From assembly GCF_914271485.1 (NCBI RefSeq), contig NZ_CAJZAG010000001.1, positions 806,001-870,000 of the forward strand: a stretch of 64,000 nt of DNA, in the 5' to 3' direction. This document shows, one piece after another, positions 35,961 through 46,106 of this stretch. Below the pieces are notes generated by a model. That model had not been told where the DNA came from, made no database searches, and worked only from the letters and a program-made list of their open reading frames with translations. Position 1 is the first letter of the stretch; each line of letters begins with the position of its first letter. A program made the position numbers and the translations under genes. The stretch is from Cupriavidus pampae. GTDB lineage: Bacteria; Pseudomonadota; Gammaproteobacteria; Burkholderiales; Burkholderiaceae.

Positions 35961-36770
35961 ATGAGCGACTACTCCCTGATCCAACTCGACGTGCGGGACG
36001 GCATTGCCGTGCTGACCCTCAATCGCCCCGACAAGCGCAATGCCATCAGCGACGCGATGCGGACCGAACTGATCGATGCGCTCGAGCACATCACCGCCAG
36101 CCGCGAGATTCGCGCGTTGGTACTGACGGGCAGCGGCAAGGGCTTTTGCGCGGGCGGCGACGTTGCCGGCATGCAGAAGCGCATGGACGCGCCGCCGGGG
36201 GAGGTCGGCTTCAATGGCTGGACGCGCCAGCAGCGCGTGCACCATTCGGTGGGCCTGCTGCACGACATGCCGAAGCCCGTGATCGCGGCCGTCAATGGCG
36301 GTGCCAATGGCCTTGGCGCCGATATGGCGATGGCTTGCGATTTCGTGATCGCGTCCGAGGCGGCAAGCTTTACGTGGTCGTATATCCAGCGCGGGCTGAT
36401 TCCCGATGGTGGCGGCATGTACTTTCTGCCGCGCCGCACCGGACTCTCCACCGCGAAGTCGTTGATCTTCAGCGGCCGCAAGGTCGATGCGGCCGAGGCG
36501 TTACAGCTTGGCATCGCCGATCGGTTGAGTACGTCGGCCGAGGCGCTGGTTGCGGAAGCCGTGGCATGGGCGGCCGAGTTGTCGCAGGGCTCCGCCACGG
36601 CGCTGGCACTCGGCAAGTCCATCCTGAACCAGACCTTCGAGCTGACCGCCGACCAGGTGTTCGCGCAGGGCAGCCAGGCACAGGGCATCTGCTACACCAG
36701 CGCCGAGCATCGCGCTTCGGTGGAAGCGTTTCTGGCCAAGGCTGCCGCAGCCGCGGCGGCGAAGGGGTAA
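35961..36770 (+). CDS. Enoyl-CoA hydratase/isomerase family protein
   Basis: 269 residues, crotonase fold. The oxyanion-hole motif GKGFCAGGDVAGM and the second GANGLGADMAMACD segment are present. At the position of the usual catalytic Glu pair it has QRGLIPDGGGMYFLPRRTG, with Asp in the second loop, so the exact reaction (hydration, isomerisation or hydrolysis) is uncertain. It is the second gene of the operon and followed after four bases by the acyl-CoA ligase, which would supply its CoA-thioester substrate. Confidence 0.88.
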   Translation: MSDYSLIQLDVRDGIAVLTLNRPDKRNAISDAMRTELIDALEHITASREIRALVLTGSGKGFCAGGDVAGMQKRMDAPPGEVGFNGWTRQQRVHHSVGLLHDMPKPVIAAVNGGANGLGADMAMACDFVIASEAASFTWSYIQRGLIPDGGGMYFLPRRTGLSTAKSLIFSGRKVDAAEALQLGIADRLSTSAEALVAEAVAWAAELSQGSATALALGKSILNQTFELTADQVFAQGSQAQGICYTSAEHRASVEAFLAKAAAAAAAKG

Positions 36771-36774
36771 GGCG

Positions 36775-38919
36775 ATGTCCATCAATCATCCGACTTCCGC
36801 CGCAACCTCCACAGCGATTGCGCGGCTGGTGCGGCCGCGCAGCGTGGCGGTGATTGGCGCCTCGGCGGACCCCACCAAGACTGCGGGCCGGCCGGTGTCG
36901 TACCTGACGCGCCATGGCTTCGATGGCGCGATCTATCCGGTCAACCCGAAGGTCGCCGCGCAATCCCTCGAGATTGGCGGCCTGCGCTGCTACGCCGATA
37001 TCGGCGCGCTGCCGGAAGTGCCCGACGTGGGCATCGTATTGCTCGGTGCCGAACGCGCGCATCTGGCCGTGCGCGAACTCGCGCAGCGCGGCACCGCCGC
37101 CGCGATCGTGCTGGCGAGCGGTTATACGGAGACCGGTGAGGTGGGCGCGCGGCGTCAGGCCGAGTTGCTCGAGGCCGCCGGCAGCATGCGACTGCTTGGG
37201 CCCAACACGATTGGCCTGGTCAACGTGACCGACCGCATTCCGCTCTCGGCCAGCGGTGCGCTCGAGATGGAGAACTTTCCCGCCGGCAATATCGGTGTGG
37301 TGTCGCAGAGCGGCGGCATTCTCGGCGCGCTGCTGTCGCGCGCGGCGGCACGCGGCATCGGCCTGTCCAAGCTGGTGTCCACGAGCAACGAGGTGGACCT
37401 CGATCTGGCGGACTTCGTCGACTATCTGGCCGACGATCCCGCCACGCAGGTGATTGCGCTGTATGTGGAAAGCGTGCGGCATCCCGAGAAATTCCGCGCG
37501 GCGGCGTTGAAGGCTGCGGCCGCCGGCAAGCCCGTGGTGGCGTTCAAGATCGGCCGTTCGGAGGCCGGCGCGCGGGCCGCGGTGTCGCACACCGGCGCGA
37601 TGGCCGGTGCCGATCGCATGTATGACGCGTTGTTCAGGCAAGTGGGCGTGATTCGCGCGCAGACGTTTGCCGACCTGATCGATATCCCTGCCGCGCTGGC
37701 GACGGCGCGCACGCTGCGCGGCAATCGCGTGGCGGTGCTTACCTCCACCGGGGGCGCGGGCACGCTGGTGTCCGATGCGCTCGGCGTGGCGGGCTTTGAA
37801 ACTCCGGCGCCCGATGCCGAGACCGCGGCGCGCCTGCGCGCGCTGCAGAAGGGCGACCATGCCGCGCTCGATCGCAACCCGATCGACGTGACCCTCGCGG
37901 GATTGGAGCCCGAGCTGCTGCGCGGCGCGATTCGCGCGCTGCTCGCGAGCCCAAGCTATGACGCGGTGACGATCATCGTCGGGTCGTCGGCACTGGCCAT
38001 GCCCGAGCTGATGGCCGATGCGATCCATGACTGCCTGCCGGAGAGCGACAAGCCCGTGCTTGCCTATGTCAGTCCGCACGCGCCCCACGTGGCGGCGGTG
38101 CTGAACCAGCGCGGCGTGCCGGCGTTCAGCGCGCCCGAGAGCTGCGCGGTAGCGTGCGAGGCGATGCTCGCGGCGAGCCGCCTGCGCACGCTGCATGACG
38201 ACGTGTCGTCGCCCGTGGCACAGGTTGATGTCAGTGACCTGCCGGCGGGCTCGCTCGATGAAGCGGCGGCCAAGCAGTTATTCGCGCGCTTCGGTGTGCC
38301 GGTGGTGCGCGAGGTGGTGGTGAGCGATGCCGACGCGGCCGAAGTTGCCGCGCGGCAGTTTGGCGAGCGCGTGGTGCTCAAGATGCTGTCCACCACGATC
38401 ACGCACAAGAGCGATGTGGGCGGCGTGGCAGTGGGCGTGGCGCCGGACGCGTTGCGTGCGCGCATGGAACGCATGCGCGAGGATGTGCGCGCGCATACCG
38501 GCAGCGCGCCCGAACGTTTTCTGGTGCAGGAGATGGTGCAGGGGGGCGTGGAGCTGATCCTCGGCACGCATCGCGATGCGCTGGGCACGGCGATTCTGCT
38601 TGGCATGGGCGGCGTGACAGCCGAGCTGTTCCAGGACACCACATTGCGGTTGTTGCCTGCTTCCGGTGGCTTGTCACGGGAGACGGCGATGTCGATGATC
38701 CGTGCACTCAGGACGTGGCCGCTGCTCGATGGTTATCGCGGCCGGCCGAAAGCCGACATCGACGCGCTCGCGGATGCTATTGTCGCGTTCTCGAACATGG
38801 CGGCGTCGCTCGGCGCGCGTTTGGTCGAGGCGGAGATCAATCCCGTGTTCGTGCTGCCGGCCGGTGACGGCGTGCGCGCGGCCGATGGGGTGGTGATACT
38901 GGATGCACAGCGGGCATAG
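36775..38919 (+). CDS. NDP-forming acyl-CoA synthetase, fused subunits
   Basis: 714 residues. Order: CoA-binding Rossmann domain (1-130; SVAVIGASADPTKTAGRP), succinyl-CoA-ligase-like domain (150-450; NIGVVSQSGGILGALLSRAA, with the phospho-His region AVSHTGAMAG), and an ATP-grasp domain (about 485-714; EVVVSDADAAEVAARQFGERVVLKMLS, GGVELILGTHRDALGTAILLGMGG). The enzyme makes acyl-CoA from acid, ATP and CoA via a phospho-His. It activates the imported acid in the operon. The order of domains is the usual one for the fused alpha-beta form. Confidence 0.9.
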   Translation: MSINHPTSAATSTAIARLVRPRSVAVIGASADPTKTAGRPVSYLTRHGFDGAIYPVNPKVAAQSLEIGGLRCYADIGALPEVPDVGIVLLGAERAHLAVRELAQRGTAAAIVLASGYTETGEVGARRQAELLEAAGSMRLLGPNTIGLVNVTDRIPLSASGALEMENFPAGNIGVVSQSGGILGALLSRAAARGIGLSKLVSTSNEVDLDLADFVDYLADDPATQVIALYVESVRHPEKFRAAALKAAAAGKPVVAFKIGRSEAGARAAVSHTGAMAGADRMYDALFRQVGVIRAQTFADLIDIPAALATARTLRGNRVAVLTSTGGAGTLVSDALGVAGFETPAPDAETAARLRALQKGDHAALDRNPIDVTLAGLEPELLRGAIRALLASPSYDAVTIIVGSSALAMPELMADAIHDCLPESDKPVLAYVSPHAPHVAAVLNQRGVPAFSAPESCAVACEAMLAASRLRTLHDDVSSPVAQVDVSDLPAGSLDEAAAKQLFARFGVPVVREVVVSDADAAEVAARQFGERVVLKMLSTTITHKSDVGGVAVGVAPDALRARMERMREDVRAHTGSAPERFLVQEMVQGGVELILGTHRDALGTAILLGMGGVTAELFQDTTLRLLPASGGLSRETAMSMIRALRTWPLLDGYRGRPKADIDALADAIVAFSNMAASLGARLVEAEINPVFVLPAGDGVRAADGVVILDAQRA

Positions 38920-38932
38920 TGGAGCAAACGTG

Positions 38933-39829
38933 ATGGTGGAAGTCACTTCGGGTGGGGCGACGGATGTGGAGACGGATTTCGCGGCCGAAGCCGACGCGAT
39001 CGTGGGCGGCGCCGAGGCGGCGGCCGTAGTCGATCGGCTCGCCAGCGAGGCACGCTTTTTTCTGACCGATGTCGATGGCGCGCAGATGGTATGGCGGCGG
39101 TTCGGCAGCGGCCCGGCCGTGCTGCTGGTCCATGGCGGGCACGGCAACTGGCTGCACTGGGTGCGCAATATCGAGGCACTGGCCGCGCACCATACGGTGT
39201 GGGCCCCCGATATGCCCGGCTACGGCGAGTCGGGCGATGCGCCCGGTGCCGAGTTGCCGGTGTTGGTGGCCGCGCTTGTGGCGCACTACGCGCAACTGCC
39301 TGACACCGGTGAGATCGATGTGGTCGGGTTTTCGTTTGGCGGCCTGACGGCGTCGCATCTTGCGAGCGCGTTGCCGCAGGTACGGCGGCTTGCGCTGCTC
39401 GGGCCGGGCGGCCATGCCGGCCCGCGCCGCCAGCAGCGCGCGCTGGTCGACTGGCGCCAGGCCGCCGATGCGGAGGCGCTGGCTGTGGCGATGCGCCACA
39501 ACGTCGAGGCCTTTATGATCTCGGACCCGGCAAGGATCGATGCGCTGGCGTTGCTCGCGTACACCGACGCGTGCCGTCATGCGCGCTTCCGCAGCAAGCA
39601 TATCTCGCGCGCGGGCGGGCTGGCCGACGCGCTCGACCGCTTTGGTGGCCCGGTGCTGGTGGCCTACGGCGAGAACGACGTGACGGCCGAGCCGGAACGC
39701 GTGCTCGAGCGCCTGGTGGCGAAGCGGGCAGGGCGCGAAGCCGCGATCGTGCCGGGCGCCGGCCATTGGGTCCAGTACGAAGCCCACGCCGCGGTCAACG
39801 CCTTGCTGCTGGACTGGCTGGCACGCTGA
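38933..39829 (+). CDS. Alpha/beta hydrolase
   Basis: 298 residues. Oxyanion loop HGGHGNW, nucleophile elbow GFSFGG and catalytic His in GAGHWVQYE are seen, with the Asp in VAYGENDVT region. It resembles carbon-carbon bond or ester hydrolases of aromatic or ring catabolism, but the substrate is not clear. The ATG at 38933 has GGAG eight bases before it; an ATG at 38903 inside the ligase gene is also in frame. N-terminal residues 1-45 are an acidic Ala-rich extension before the domain. Confidence 0.85.
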   Translation: MVEVTSGGATDVETDFAAEADAIVGGAEAAAVVDRLASEARFFLTDVDGAQMVWRRFGSGPAVLLVHGGHGNWLHWVRNIEALAAHHTVWAPDMPGYGESGDAPGAELPVLVAALVAHYAQLPDTGEIDVVGFSFGGLTASHLASALPQVRRLALLGPGGHAGPRRQQRALVDWRQAADAEALAVAMRHNVEAFMISDPARIDALALLAYTDACRHARFRSKHISRAGGLADALDRFGGPVLVAYGENDVTAEPERVLERLVAKRAGREAAIVPGAGHWVQYEAHAAVNALLLDWLAR

Positions 39830-39918
39830 GCGGCGCGCGGTTTGGGCGTTGCACGCGCTCGGGCGGATTTCGGTAGACTCCGTTGCGCATCGCTCTTGTT
39901 GCGCCAGGAGATCAGCAC

Positions 39919-40719
39919 GTGGATTCGCAGGAAGCCAGCATCCGTGCCCGGGGACGTCCCGCGAGCACGCAGGCCAACCGTTCGCTCGAGCGCGGCATCG
40001 AGATCCTGCGCGCGTTTCGCCCCGGTTCCGAGATTCTCGGCAATGGCGAACTGGCGGAACGCACCGGCCTCGCGCGCTCGACGGTCAGCCGTCTGACGCA
40101 AAGCCTCGTCGATACCGGCTTTCTGCAATATGACGCCACGCTGCGCGCGTATCGGCTCGGTGCGCCGGTACTGAGCCTCGCCCATGCGATGCGCACCGGT
40201 TCCACATTGCTGCAGGTGGCCGCGCCACTGATGCGCGACCTCGCACAGGCCGAGCATCTGAACGTCGGCCTCGCGTTGGCCGATCGCGACGAGATGGTGT
40301 ATCTGGAGTCGATCCGCTACGGCCGCCGTACCTCGCTGCGCAATGTGGCAGCGGGGCAGCGTGTGCCGATGGCACTTACCTCGCTCGGCCGCGCCTGGCT
40401 GGCCGCCGCGCCGGACGAAGAGCGCGAACCGCTGATGCACCAGTTCGCGCGGCGTTTCGCCACGCACTGGGACGTCCTGCAGTCGGAGATCGACGCGTCG
40501 ATCGCGCAGGTCCGCGCGCACGGCTGGTGCATCGCGAGCTGGCAGCCGGAAGTCATGGCGATCTCCACGCCGATGCGTCTTGGCCACTATCCCGTGCATG
40601 TGCTGAACGTGAGTTTGTCGACCAAGGCGTCGATCGACGAAGCGGCAACGGAACTCGCCCCCCACCTGATGCGCCTGGCCGGCGCCATCGACGCCGCCTT
40701 TGCCAGCGCGCAGGGCTAG
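39919..40719 (+). CDS. IclR-family transcriptional regulator
   Basis: 266 residues from a GTG start with AGGAGA eight bases upstream. The winged helix (NRSLERGIEILRAFRPGSEILGNGELAERTGLARSTVSRLTQSLVDTGFL) precedes the GAF-like effector domain (about 95-266; LLQVAAPLMRDLAQAEHLNVGLALADRDEMVYLES). It closes the operon of Bug, hydratase, CoA ligase and hydrolase and probably controls it through the palindrome at 34848. TTG at 39883 would give a longer, less likely form. Confidence 0.9.
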   Translation: MDSQEASIRARGRPASTQANRSLERGIEILRAFRPGSEILGNGELAERTGLARSTVSRLTQSLVDTGFLQYDATLRAYRLGAPVLSLAHAMRTGSTLLQVAAPLMRDLAQAEHLNVGLALADRDEMVYLESIRYGRRTSLRNVAAGQRVPMALTSLGRAWLAAAPDEEREPLMHQFARRFATHWDVLQSEIDASIAQVRAHGWCIASWQPEVMAISTPMRLGHYPVHVLNVSLSTKASIDEAATELAPHLMRLAGAIDAAFASAQG

Positions 40720-40744
40720 CAAAACTGGTTGCTGACACCACGGT

Positions 40745-40790
40745 CCTGTCCCTGCGGTCCGCTGTTTGCCGGAACGAACCGCAGGGCAGG
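40745..40790. repeat. Long imperfect hairpin between iclR and fmdB
   Basis: CCTG-T-CCCTGCGGT and ACCGCAGGG-CAGG pair over 13 positions with one bulged T and a 19-base loop, in the convergent gap. There is no T-run, so it may end transcription with Rho or only shield RNA ends. Farther on (40845-40875) is a C/T/A tract made of near-repeats of TTCCCAAA. Confidence 0.55.
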
Positions 40791-40872
40791 CCGGGCTTGC
40801 TACGGTACTACGTCACTGCGTACTACCCCTTCTCCCCCTCCCGAATTCCCAAACTCCCAAATTCCCAGTTTC

Positions 40873-41208
40873 CTAATGACTGATCATCCACGGTCGGCCG
40901 GCCGCATTGCCTTTGACCGCATCGGCGCGTCCCGCCAGCTTGACCGACGAGCCTGACGCACCCGACGAACAGCAGCCGCAGCCCGCGCCGTGCTGGCGCG
41001 ATTCGCGTGGCGCGTGCGCGCTGCGTTCGTTGGTGGCATGCGCGGTGCGCGTGGCGGCGGACATGCTGGCGAACGCGGGCGCGGCGATCAGCGCGCGCGG
41101 CGCGGACGTGCCGCACGACGGGCACAGGCACGGATCGTCGCGGCGCGAGATCGAGCGCAGCATCGAGAAGTCGCCGCATTCGGCGCAGCGGTAATCGTAG
41201 GTAGGCAT
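40873..41208 (-). CDS. fmdB: FmdB-type zinc ribbon protein, copy A
   Basis: 111 residues. The N-terminus MPTYDYRCAECGDF with CPSCGTSAP forms the FmdB zinc ribbon (two CxxC). The remainder is Ala/Ser-rich with a CGCC motif and a typical ending VKLAGRAD. FmdB was described as a regulatory protein of the amidase/formamidase operon in Methylophilus; its molecular action is not settled. It is the last gene of the operon, 19 bases after fmdA. A shorter paralogue at 52052 shares the N-terminal and C-terminal motifs. Confidence 0.88.
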   Translation of the reverse strand: MPTYDYRCAECGDFSMLRSISRRDDPCLCPSCGTSAPRALIAAPAFASMSAATRTAHATNERSAHAPRESRQHGAGCGCCSSGASGSSVKLAGRADAVKGNAAGRPWMISH

Positions 41209-41227
41209 GACGGCTCCGTGCGCGAGG

Positions 41228-42460
41228 TCAGACGAGATCCGGCGACAGCGGCAGATCGATACCGCCCGTGATCATCTTGGTCGGTCCCGTCGCGCTCGGG
41301 CGGATGTCGAAGTCGAAGATCTGCGTCGGCAGCCACAACGTCGCGCATGCGTTCGGAATATCGACCACGCCGCTGATATGACCCTGTACCGGCGCGGTGC
41401 CGAGAATCGAGTAAGCCTGCGCGCGCGAATAGCCAAACTTCGTCATGTACTCGATGGCGTTCAGGCACGCCTGACGGTATGCCACCTGGACGTCGAGGTA
41501 GTGCTGCTTGCCAGCCTCGTCCACCGAGATGCCTTCGAAGATCAGGTAGTCGTTGTAGTGCGGCGTGATCGGGCTCGGCTTGAAGATCGGATTCTTGATG
41601 CCGTACTTGGCCATGCCGCCCTTGATCAGCGTCACGCGCATATGCACCCAGCCAGCCATCTCGATAGCGCCGCAGAACGTGATTTCGCCATCGCCCTGCG
41701 AGAAGTGCAGATCGCCGACCGACAGGCCCGCGCCATCGACATACACGGGGAAATAGACCTTGGCGCCGCGCGACAGATCCTTGATATCGCAGTTGCCGCC
41801 ATGCTCGCGCGGCGGCACCGTGCGCGCGCCGGTGGCCGCGGCCGCGTCGCGCGCCTCGCCCTGTAGCTTGCCCATATGCGCGGTGGCCGCGAACGGCGGA
41901 TTGGCCAGCGGCGGCACGCGTTCCGGATCGGTCGCGATAAAGTCCAGTTCGCGCTTGTTCCACGTATCGAGCATCGCCTGGTCCGGCAGGCAGCCGATCA
42001 GCCCCGGATGGATCAGGCCAGCGAAGTTGACGCCGGGAATATGGCGCGACGACGTGAACATGCCGTGGAAATCCCAGATCGACTTCTGCGCCTGCGGAAA
42101 GTGGTCGGTCAGGAAGCCGCCACCATTGTTCTTCGAGAAGAAGCCATTGAAGCCCCACAGGCTGTCGGGCTTGGCGCCGATATCGAGCAGGTCCACCACC
42201 AGCAGGTCGCCGGGCTCGGCGCCTTCCACGCCGACCGGGCCGGACAGGAAGTGCACGGTGCTGAGGTCGACGTCGCGCACATCGTCGGCCGAGTCGTTGT
42301 TCTTGATGTAGCCGCCGGTCCAGTCGTAGGTCTCGAGGATAAAGTCGTCGCCTGGCTTGACCCAGGTGGCCATCGGGATATCCGGATGCCAGCGGTTGTG
42401 GACGTTGGGGTTCTCGTACGGCGACTCGGCCAGGTCGACCTTGATCAGGGTATCCGTCAT
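41228..42460 (-). CDS. fmdA: Formamidase (acetamidase/formamidase family)
   Basis: 410 residues of the FmdA_AmdA family: MTDTLIKVDLAESPYENPNVHNRWHP at the start, GPVGVEGAEPGDLLVVDLLDIGA, HPGLIGCLPD, REHGGNCDIKDLSRGAKVYFPVYV, SQGDGEITFCGAIEMAGWV and DIPNACATLWLP are family hallmarks. It hydrolyses formamide to formate and ammonia. Located at the end of a urt-like operon, 44 bases after urtE, it gives the pathway its substrate class: short aliphatic amides brought in by the transporter. The metal-binding or active residues were not individually verified. Confidence 0.93.
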   Translation of the reverse strand: MTDTLIKVDLAESPYENPNVHNRWHPDIPMATWVKPGDDFILETYDWTGGYIKNNDSADDVRDVDLSTVHFLSGPVGVEGAEPGDLLVVDLLDIGAKPDSLWGFNGFFSKNNGGGFLTDHFPQAQKSIWDFHGMFTSSRHIPGVNFAGLIHPGLIGCLPDQAMLDTWNKRELDFIATDPERVPPLANPPFAATAHMGKLQGEARDAAAATGARTVPPREHGGNCDIKDLSRGAKVYFPVYVDGAGLSVGDLHFSQGDGEITFCGAIEMAGWVHMRVTLIKGGMAKYGIKNPIFKPSPITPHYNDYLIFEGISVDEAGKQHYLDVQVAYRQACLNAIEYMTKFGYSRAQAYSILGTAPVQGHISGVVDIPNACATLWLPTQIFDFDIRPSATGPTKMITGGIDLPLSPDLV

Positions 42461-42504
42461 GACATGCCTCCTGTTGAAGATGGAAAATTTAGGATAGAAA
42501 AAAA

Positions 42505-43194
42505 TCAGACCGACAGCAGTTGCCGGATGTGATCGACATCGGTGCCGTTGCGCTGCGTCTCGTGCACGAAGCGGCCGCCCTCGATGACGAACAGACGATC
42601 GGCCACGTCGAGCGCGAAGCTGAGTACCTGCTCGGAAAACACGATCGTGATATCGCGTGTGCGGCGAATCTCGTTGAGCGCGCGCGCGATGTCCTTGATG
42701 ATCGACGGCTGGATGCCTTCGGTGGGCTCGTCGAGCAGCAGCACCTTGGGGTTCGACACCAGTGCACGTGCGATCGCGAGCTGTTGTTGCTGGCCGCCCG
42801 AGAGGTTGCCGCCCTTGCGACGCCGCATCTCGAACAACACCGGAAACATCGCGAAGATCTCGTCGGGAATGCGGCGCGAGGTGCCTTGTTCCATCCCCGT
42901 GAGGATGTTCTCCTCGACCGTCAGGTGGGAGAAGATCATGCGGCCCTGCGGCACGTAGCCGAGCCCCGCGCGCACGCGGCGGTAGCTCTCGTCATGCGCG
43001 ACGTCGCGGCCATCGACGCAGACCTGGCCCGAGCGCACCGGCAGCATGCCGATCATCGCCTTGAACAGCGTGGTCTTGCCCATGCCGTTGCGGCCCATGA
43101 TGGCCACCGTCTCGCCCTGCGCGGCCGCGAACGAGATGCCGTGCAGCGCCTCGCTCTGTCCGTAGTTCACGACAACGTTGTCGACGCTCAGCAT
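42505..43194 (-). CDS. urtE: Branched-chain-type ABC transporter ATPase, UrtE-like
   Basis: 229 residues with Walker A GRNGMGKTT, signature LSGGQQQQLAIARAL, Walker [13 protein letters not shown] and a H-loop Glu/Ser variation in IVFSEQVLSFAL, as in UrtE. It is one of two ATPases powering a urea/short-amide importer. The gene lies fifth in the operon, 24 bases after urtD. In fmd-linked operons the orthologues are treated as amide transporter ATPases. Confidence 0.9.
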   Translation of the reverse strand: MLSVDNVVVNYGQSEALHGISFAAAQGETVAIMGRNGMGKTTLFKAMIGMLPVRSGQVCVDGRDVAHDESYRRVRAGLGYVPQGRMIFSHLTVEENILTGMEQGTSRRIPDEIFAMFPVLFEMRRRKGGNLSGGQQQQLAIARALVSNPKVLLLDEPTEGIQPSIIKDIARALNEIRRTRDITIVFSEQVLSFALDVADRLFVIEGGRFVHETQRNGTDVDHIRQLLSV

Positions 43195-43218
43195 GATTGC
43201 TCTCCTTGATGGCCCAAC

Positions 43219-43962
<744 letters not shown>

Positions 43963-43987
43963 GGTCGCTCCTGTCCGTTAGCGCGTA

Positions 43988-45121
43988 TCAGGCGGTCTTG
44001 CCGGGCACGCCCTCGGCCGGCGTTGCCGCGTCTTCGGCCGGCTTGCGTCGGATGTACTTGCTGTAGAGACCGGCCAGCCCGTCGGGAAAGGCCACCACCA
44101 CGCCGATAAACAGCGCGGCCATCAGGAACAGCCACAGATCCGGAAAGCTCTCGGAGAAATAGGTCTTGCCGGCGTTGACGAGCAACGTGCCCCAGATCGC
44201 GCCGACCAGGCTCATGCGTCCGCCCACAGCCGCGAAGATCACCATCTCGATCGAGGGCACGATGCCGACGAAGGAGGGCGACATAAAGCCGACCTGCAGC
44301 GTGAACATCGCGCCGCCGATGCCCGCCAGCCCGGCGGCCAGGCAGAACACGAACACCTTGAACATCGCCACGTCGTAGCCGGAGAAGCGCACGCGGTCCT
44401 CCTTGTCGCGCATCGCCAGCAGCAGCACGCCGAGCTTGGTGCGCTGGATCCAGCGGCATAGCGCGATGGCGGCGAACAGCAGGATGACGTTGGCGAAGTA
44501 CAGGATCATGCGGGCGCTGTCGGTGCGGATATCCCAGCCGAGCATGGTCTTGAGGTCGGTAATGCCGTTGACGCCGCCGGTAAAGCCCTGCTGGCCGATG
44601 ATCAGCACCGAGAGAATCAGCGCGATGGCCTGCGTGATGATGGCGAAGTAGACCCCGCCGACGCGGCGCCGGAACATGGCGAACGAGACGAGGAAGGCGA
44701 GCGCCATCGGCACCAGCACCACGCCGATCAGCGCCACCGGCAGGTGACGGAACGGCTCCCACCACCAGGGCAGGGCGGTGATCTGGTTCCAGTCCATGAA
44801 GTCGGGAATGCCGGGCGTGGACTGGATCGCGGTGCTCTTGGCGTCGGACGCCTCGAGCTTGAGGAACATCGCCATGGCGTAGCCACCGAGGCCGAAGAAC
44901 ACGCCCTGGCCCAGGCTCAGCACGCCGCCATAGCCCCATAGCATGACCAGGCCGACCGCGACGAACGCGTAGCTCAGGTACTTGCCGACGAGGTTGAGCC
45001 GGAAGATATCGAGCGAGAGCGGCATGACGACCAGCAGCACGAGCGCCAGCAATGCGTAGCCGCTCCATGAGGACGCCGCAATCGAACGCAGACGCCCGGG
45101 CAGGGTGGAGGAGGGGGACAT
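43988..45121 (-). CDS. urtC: ABC transporter permease, UrtC-like
   Basis: 377 residues, about ten membrane helices, LivM-type permease with the conserved loop GVYFAIITQAIALILSVLI and the GGRMSLVGAIWGTLLVNAGKTYFSESFPDLW region typical of UrtC. Together with UrtB it forms the channel for urea or short amides. A proline- and Ala-rich C-terminal tail (RRKPAEDAATPAEGVPGK) is the variable end. Confidence 0.92.
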   Translation of the reverse strand: MSPSSTLPGRLRSIAASSWSGYALLALVLLVVMPLSLDIFRLNLVGKYLSYAFVAVGLVMLWGYGGVLSLGQGVFFGLGGYAMAMFLKLEASDAKSTAIQSTPGIPDFMDWNQITALPWWWEPFRHLPVALIGVVLVPMALAFLVSFAMFRRRVGGVYFAIITQAIALILSVLIIGQQGFTGGVNGITDLKTMLGWDIRTDSARMILYFANVILLFAAIALCRWIQRTKLGVLLLAMRDKEDRVRFSGYDVAMFKVFVFCLAAGLAGIGGAMFTLQVGFMSPSFVGIVPSIEMVIFAAVGGRMSLVGAIWGTLLVNAGKTYFSESFPDLWLFLMAALFIGVVVAFPDGLAGLYSKYIRRKPAEDAATPAEGVPGKTA

Positions 45122-45151
45122 GTATGGCTCCGGTAGGGTCAGCGACGAGTT

Positions 45152-46066
45152 TCAGCGACGGACGGCGGGGGCGAACAGACCCTGCGGGCGAATCATCAGG
45201 ATCGTCACGATCAGCAGCAGCGTGGTGACGCGTGCCATCGATCCGGTCATGAAGAACTCGGTAATGGACTGCGTCTGCGCGATGCCAAAGGCCGAGGCCA
45301 CGGTTCCCGCGAGGCTGGCCGCGCCGCCGAACGTGACGACGAGGAACGAATCGACGATGTACAGCGCGCCACTGGTGGGGCCGGTCGAGCCGATCGTCGT
45401 GAATGCGGCGCCCGCCACGCCGGCGATGCCGCAGCCGATGGCAAAGGTCACGCGGTCTGTGCGCTTGGTATTGATGCCGGCCGCGTTGGCCATGGCGCGA
45501 TTGAGCGTGGTGGCGCGCACGCGCAGCCCCCAGCGCGAGCGATACAGGGCCAGCCAGACCAGACCGGCCACGCCGAGCGTGAGAGCCATCACGAACATGC
45601 CGTTGATCGGGATATCGAGGCCTTCGGCCGGTGCCCACGAGCCCATCAGCCAGTCGGGCAACGTCGGGCTGACTTCCTTGGGGCCGAAGGTCGAGCGGAA
45701 CACCTGCTGCATGCCGAGCGAGAGGCCCCACGTGGCCAGCAGCGTGTCGAGCGGGCGTTTGTACAGATGCCGGATCAGTGCCCATTCGGCAAGCCATCCG
45801 GCAAGAAAGGCCAGCACGAACGCGACGAGGATCGCGAGCGGAAAGTAGTAGGGCATCCACGACGGAGCCAGCCGTTCCGTCAGCGTGGAGGCGAGGAAGA
45901 TCGTATAGGCGCCGATCGTCATGAACTCGCCGTGGGCCATGTTGATGACGCCCATCTGGCCAAAGATGATGGCAAGGCCGAGGGCCATCAGCAGCAGGAC
46001 CGAGAACAGGCTCAGGCCGGCAAAACCCTGCATGAGGCCAATGTTCAGCATGTCGGACAAGTTCAT
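45152..46066 (-). CDS. urtB: ABC transporter permease, UrtB-like (short form)
   Basis: 304 residues, LivH-type permease: FGQMGVINMAHGEFMTIGAYT, NRAMANAAGINTKRTDRVTFAIGCGIAGVAGAAF and GGAASLAGTVASAFGIAQTQS. Urea-transporter UrtB proteins of proteobacteria usually carry a long periplasmic N-terminal domain of a few hundred residues; that domain is missing here, which matches the short permeases of formamide/amide operons rather than urea ones. The inference that the transporter prefers amides rests on this and on the adjacent fmdA. Confidence 0.88.
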   Translation of the reverse strand: MNLSDMLNIGLMQGFAGLSLFSVLLLMALGLAIIFGQMGVINMAHGEFMTIGAYTIFLASTLTERLAPSWMPYYFPLAILVAFVLAFLAGWLAEWALIRHLYKRPLDTLLATWGLSLGMQQVFRSTFGPKEVSPTLPDWLMGSWAPAEGLDIPINGMFVMALTLGVAGLVWLALYRSRWGLRVRATTLNRAMANAAGINTKRTDRVTFAIGCGIAGVAGAAFTTIGSTGPTSGALYIVDSFLVVTFGGAASLAGTVASAFGIAQTQSITEFFMTGSMARVTTLLLIVTILMIRPQGLFAPAVRR

Positions 46067-46106
46067 GACGTATATCTCCGCGCGTGGTTGGAACGTTCCT
46101 GCAGGC

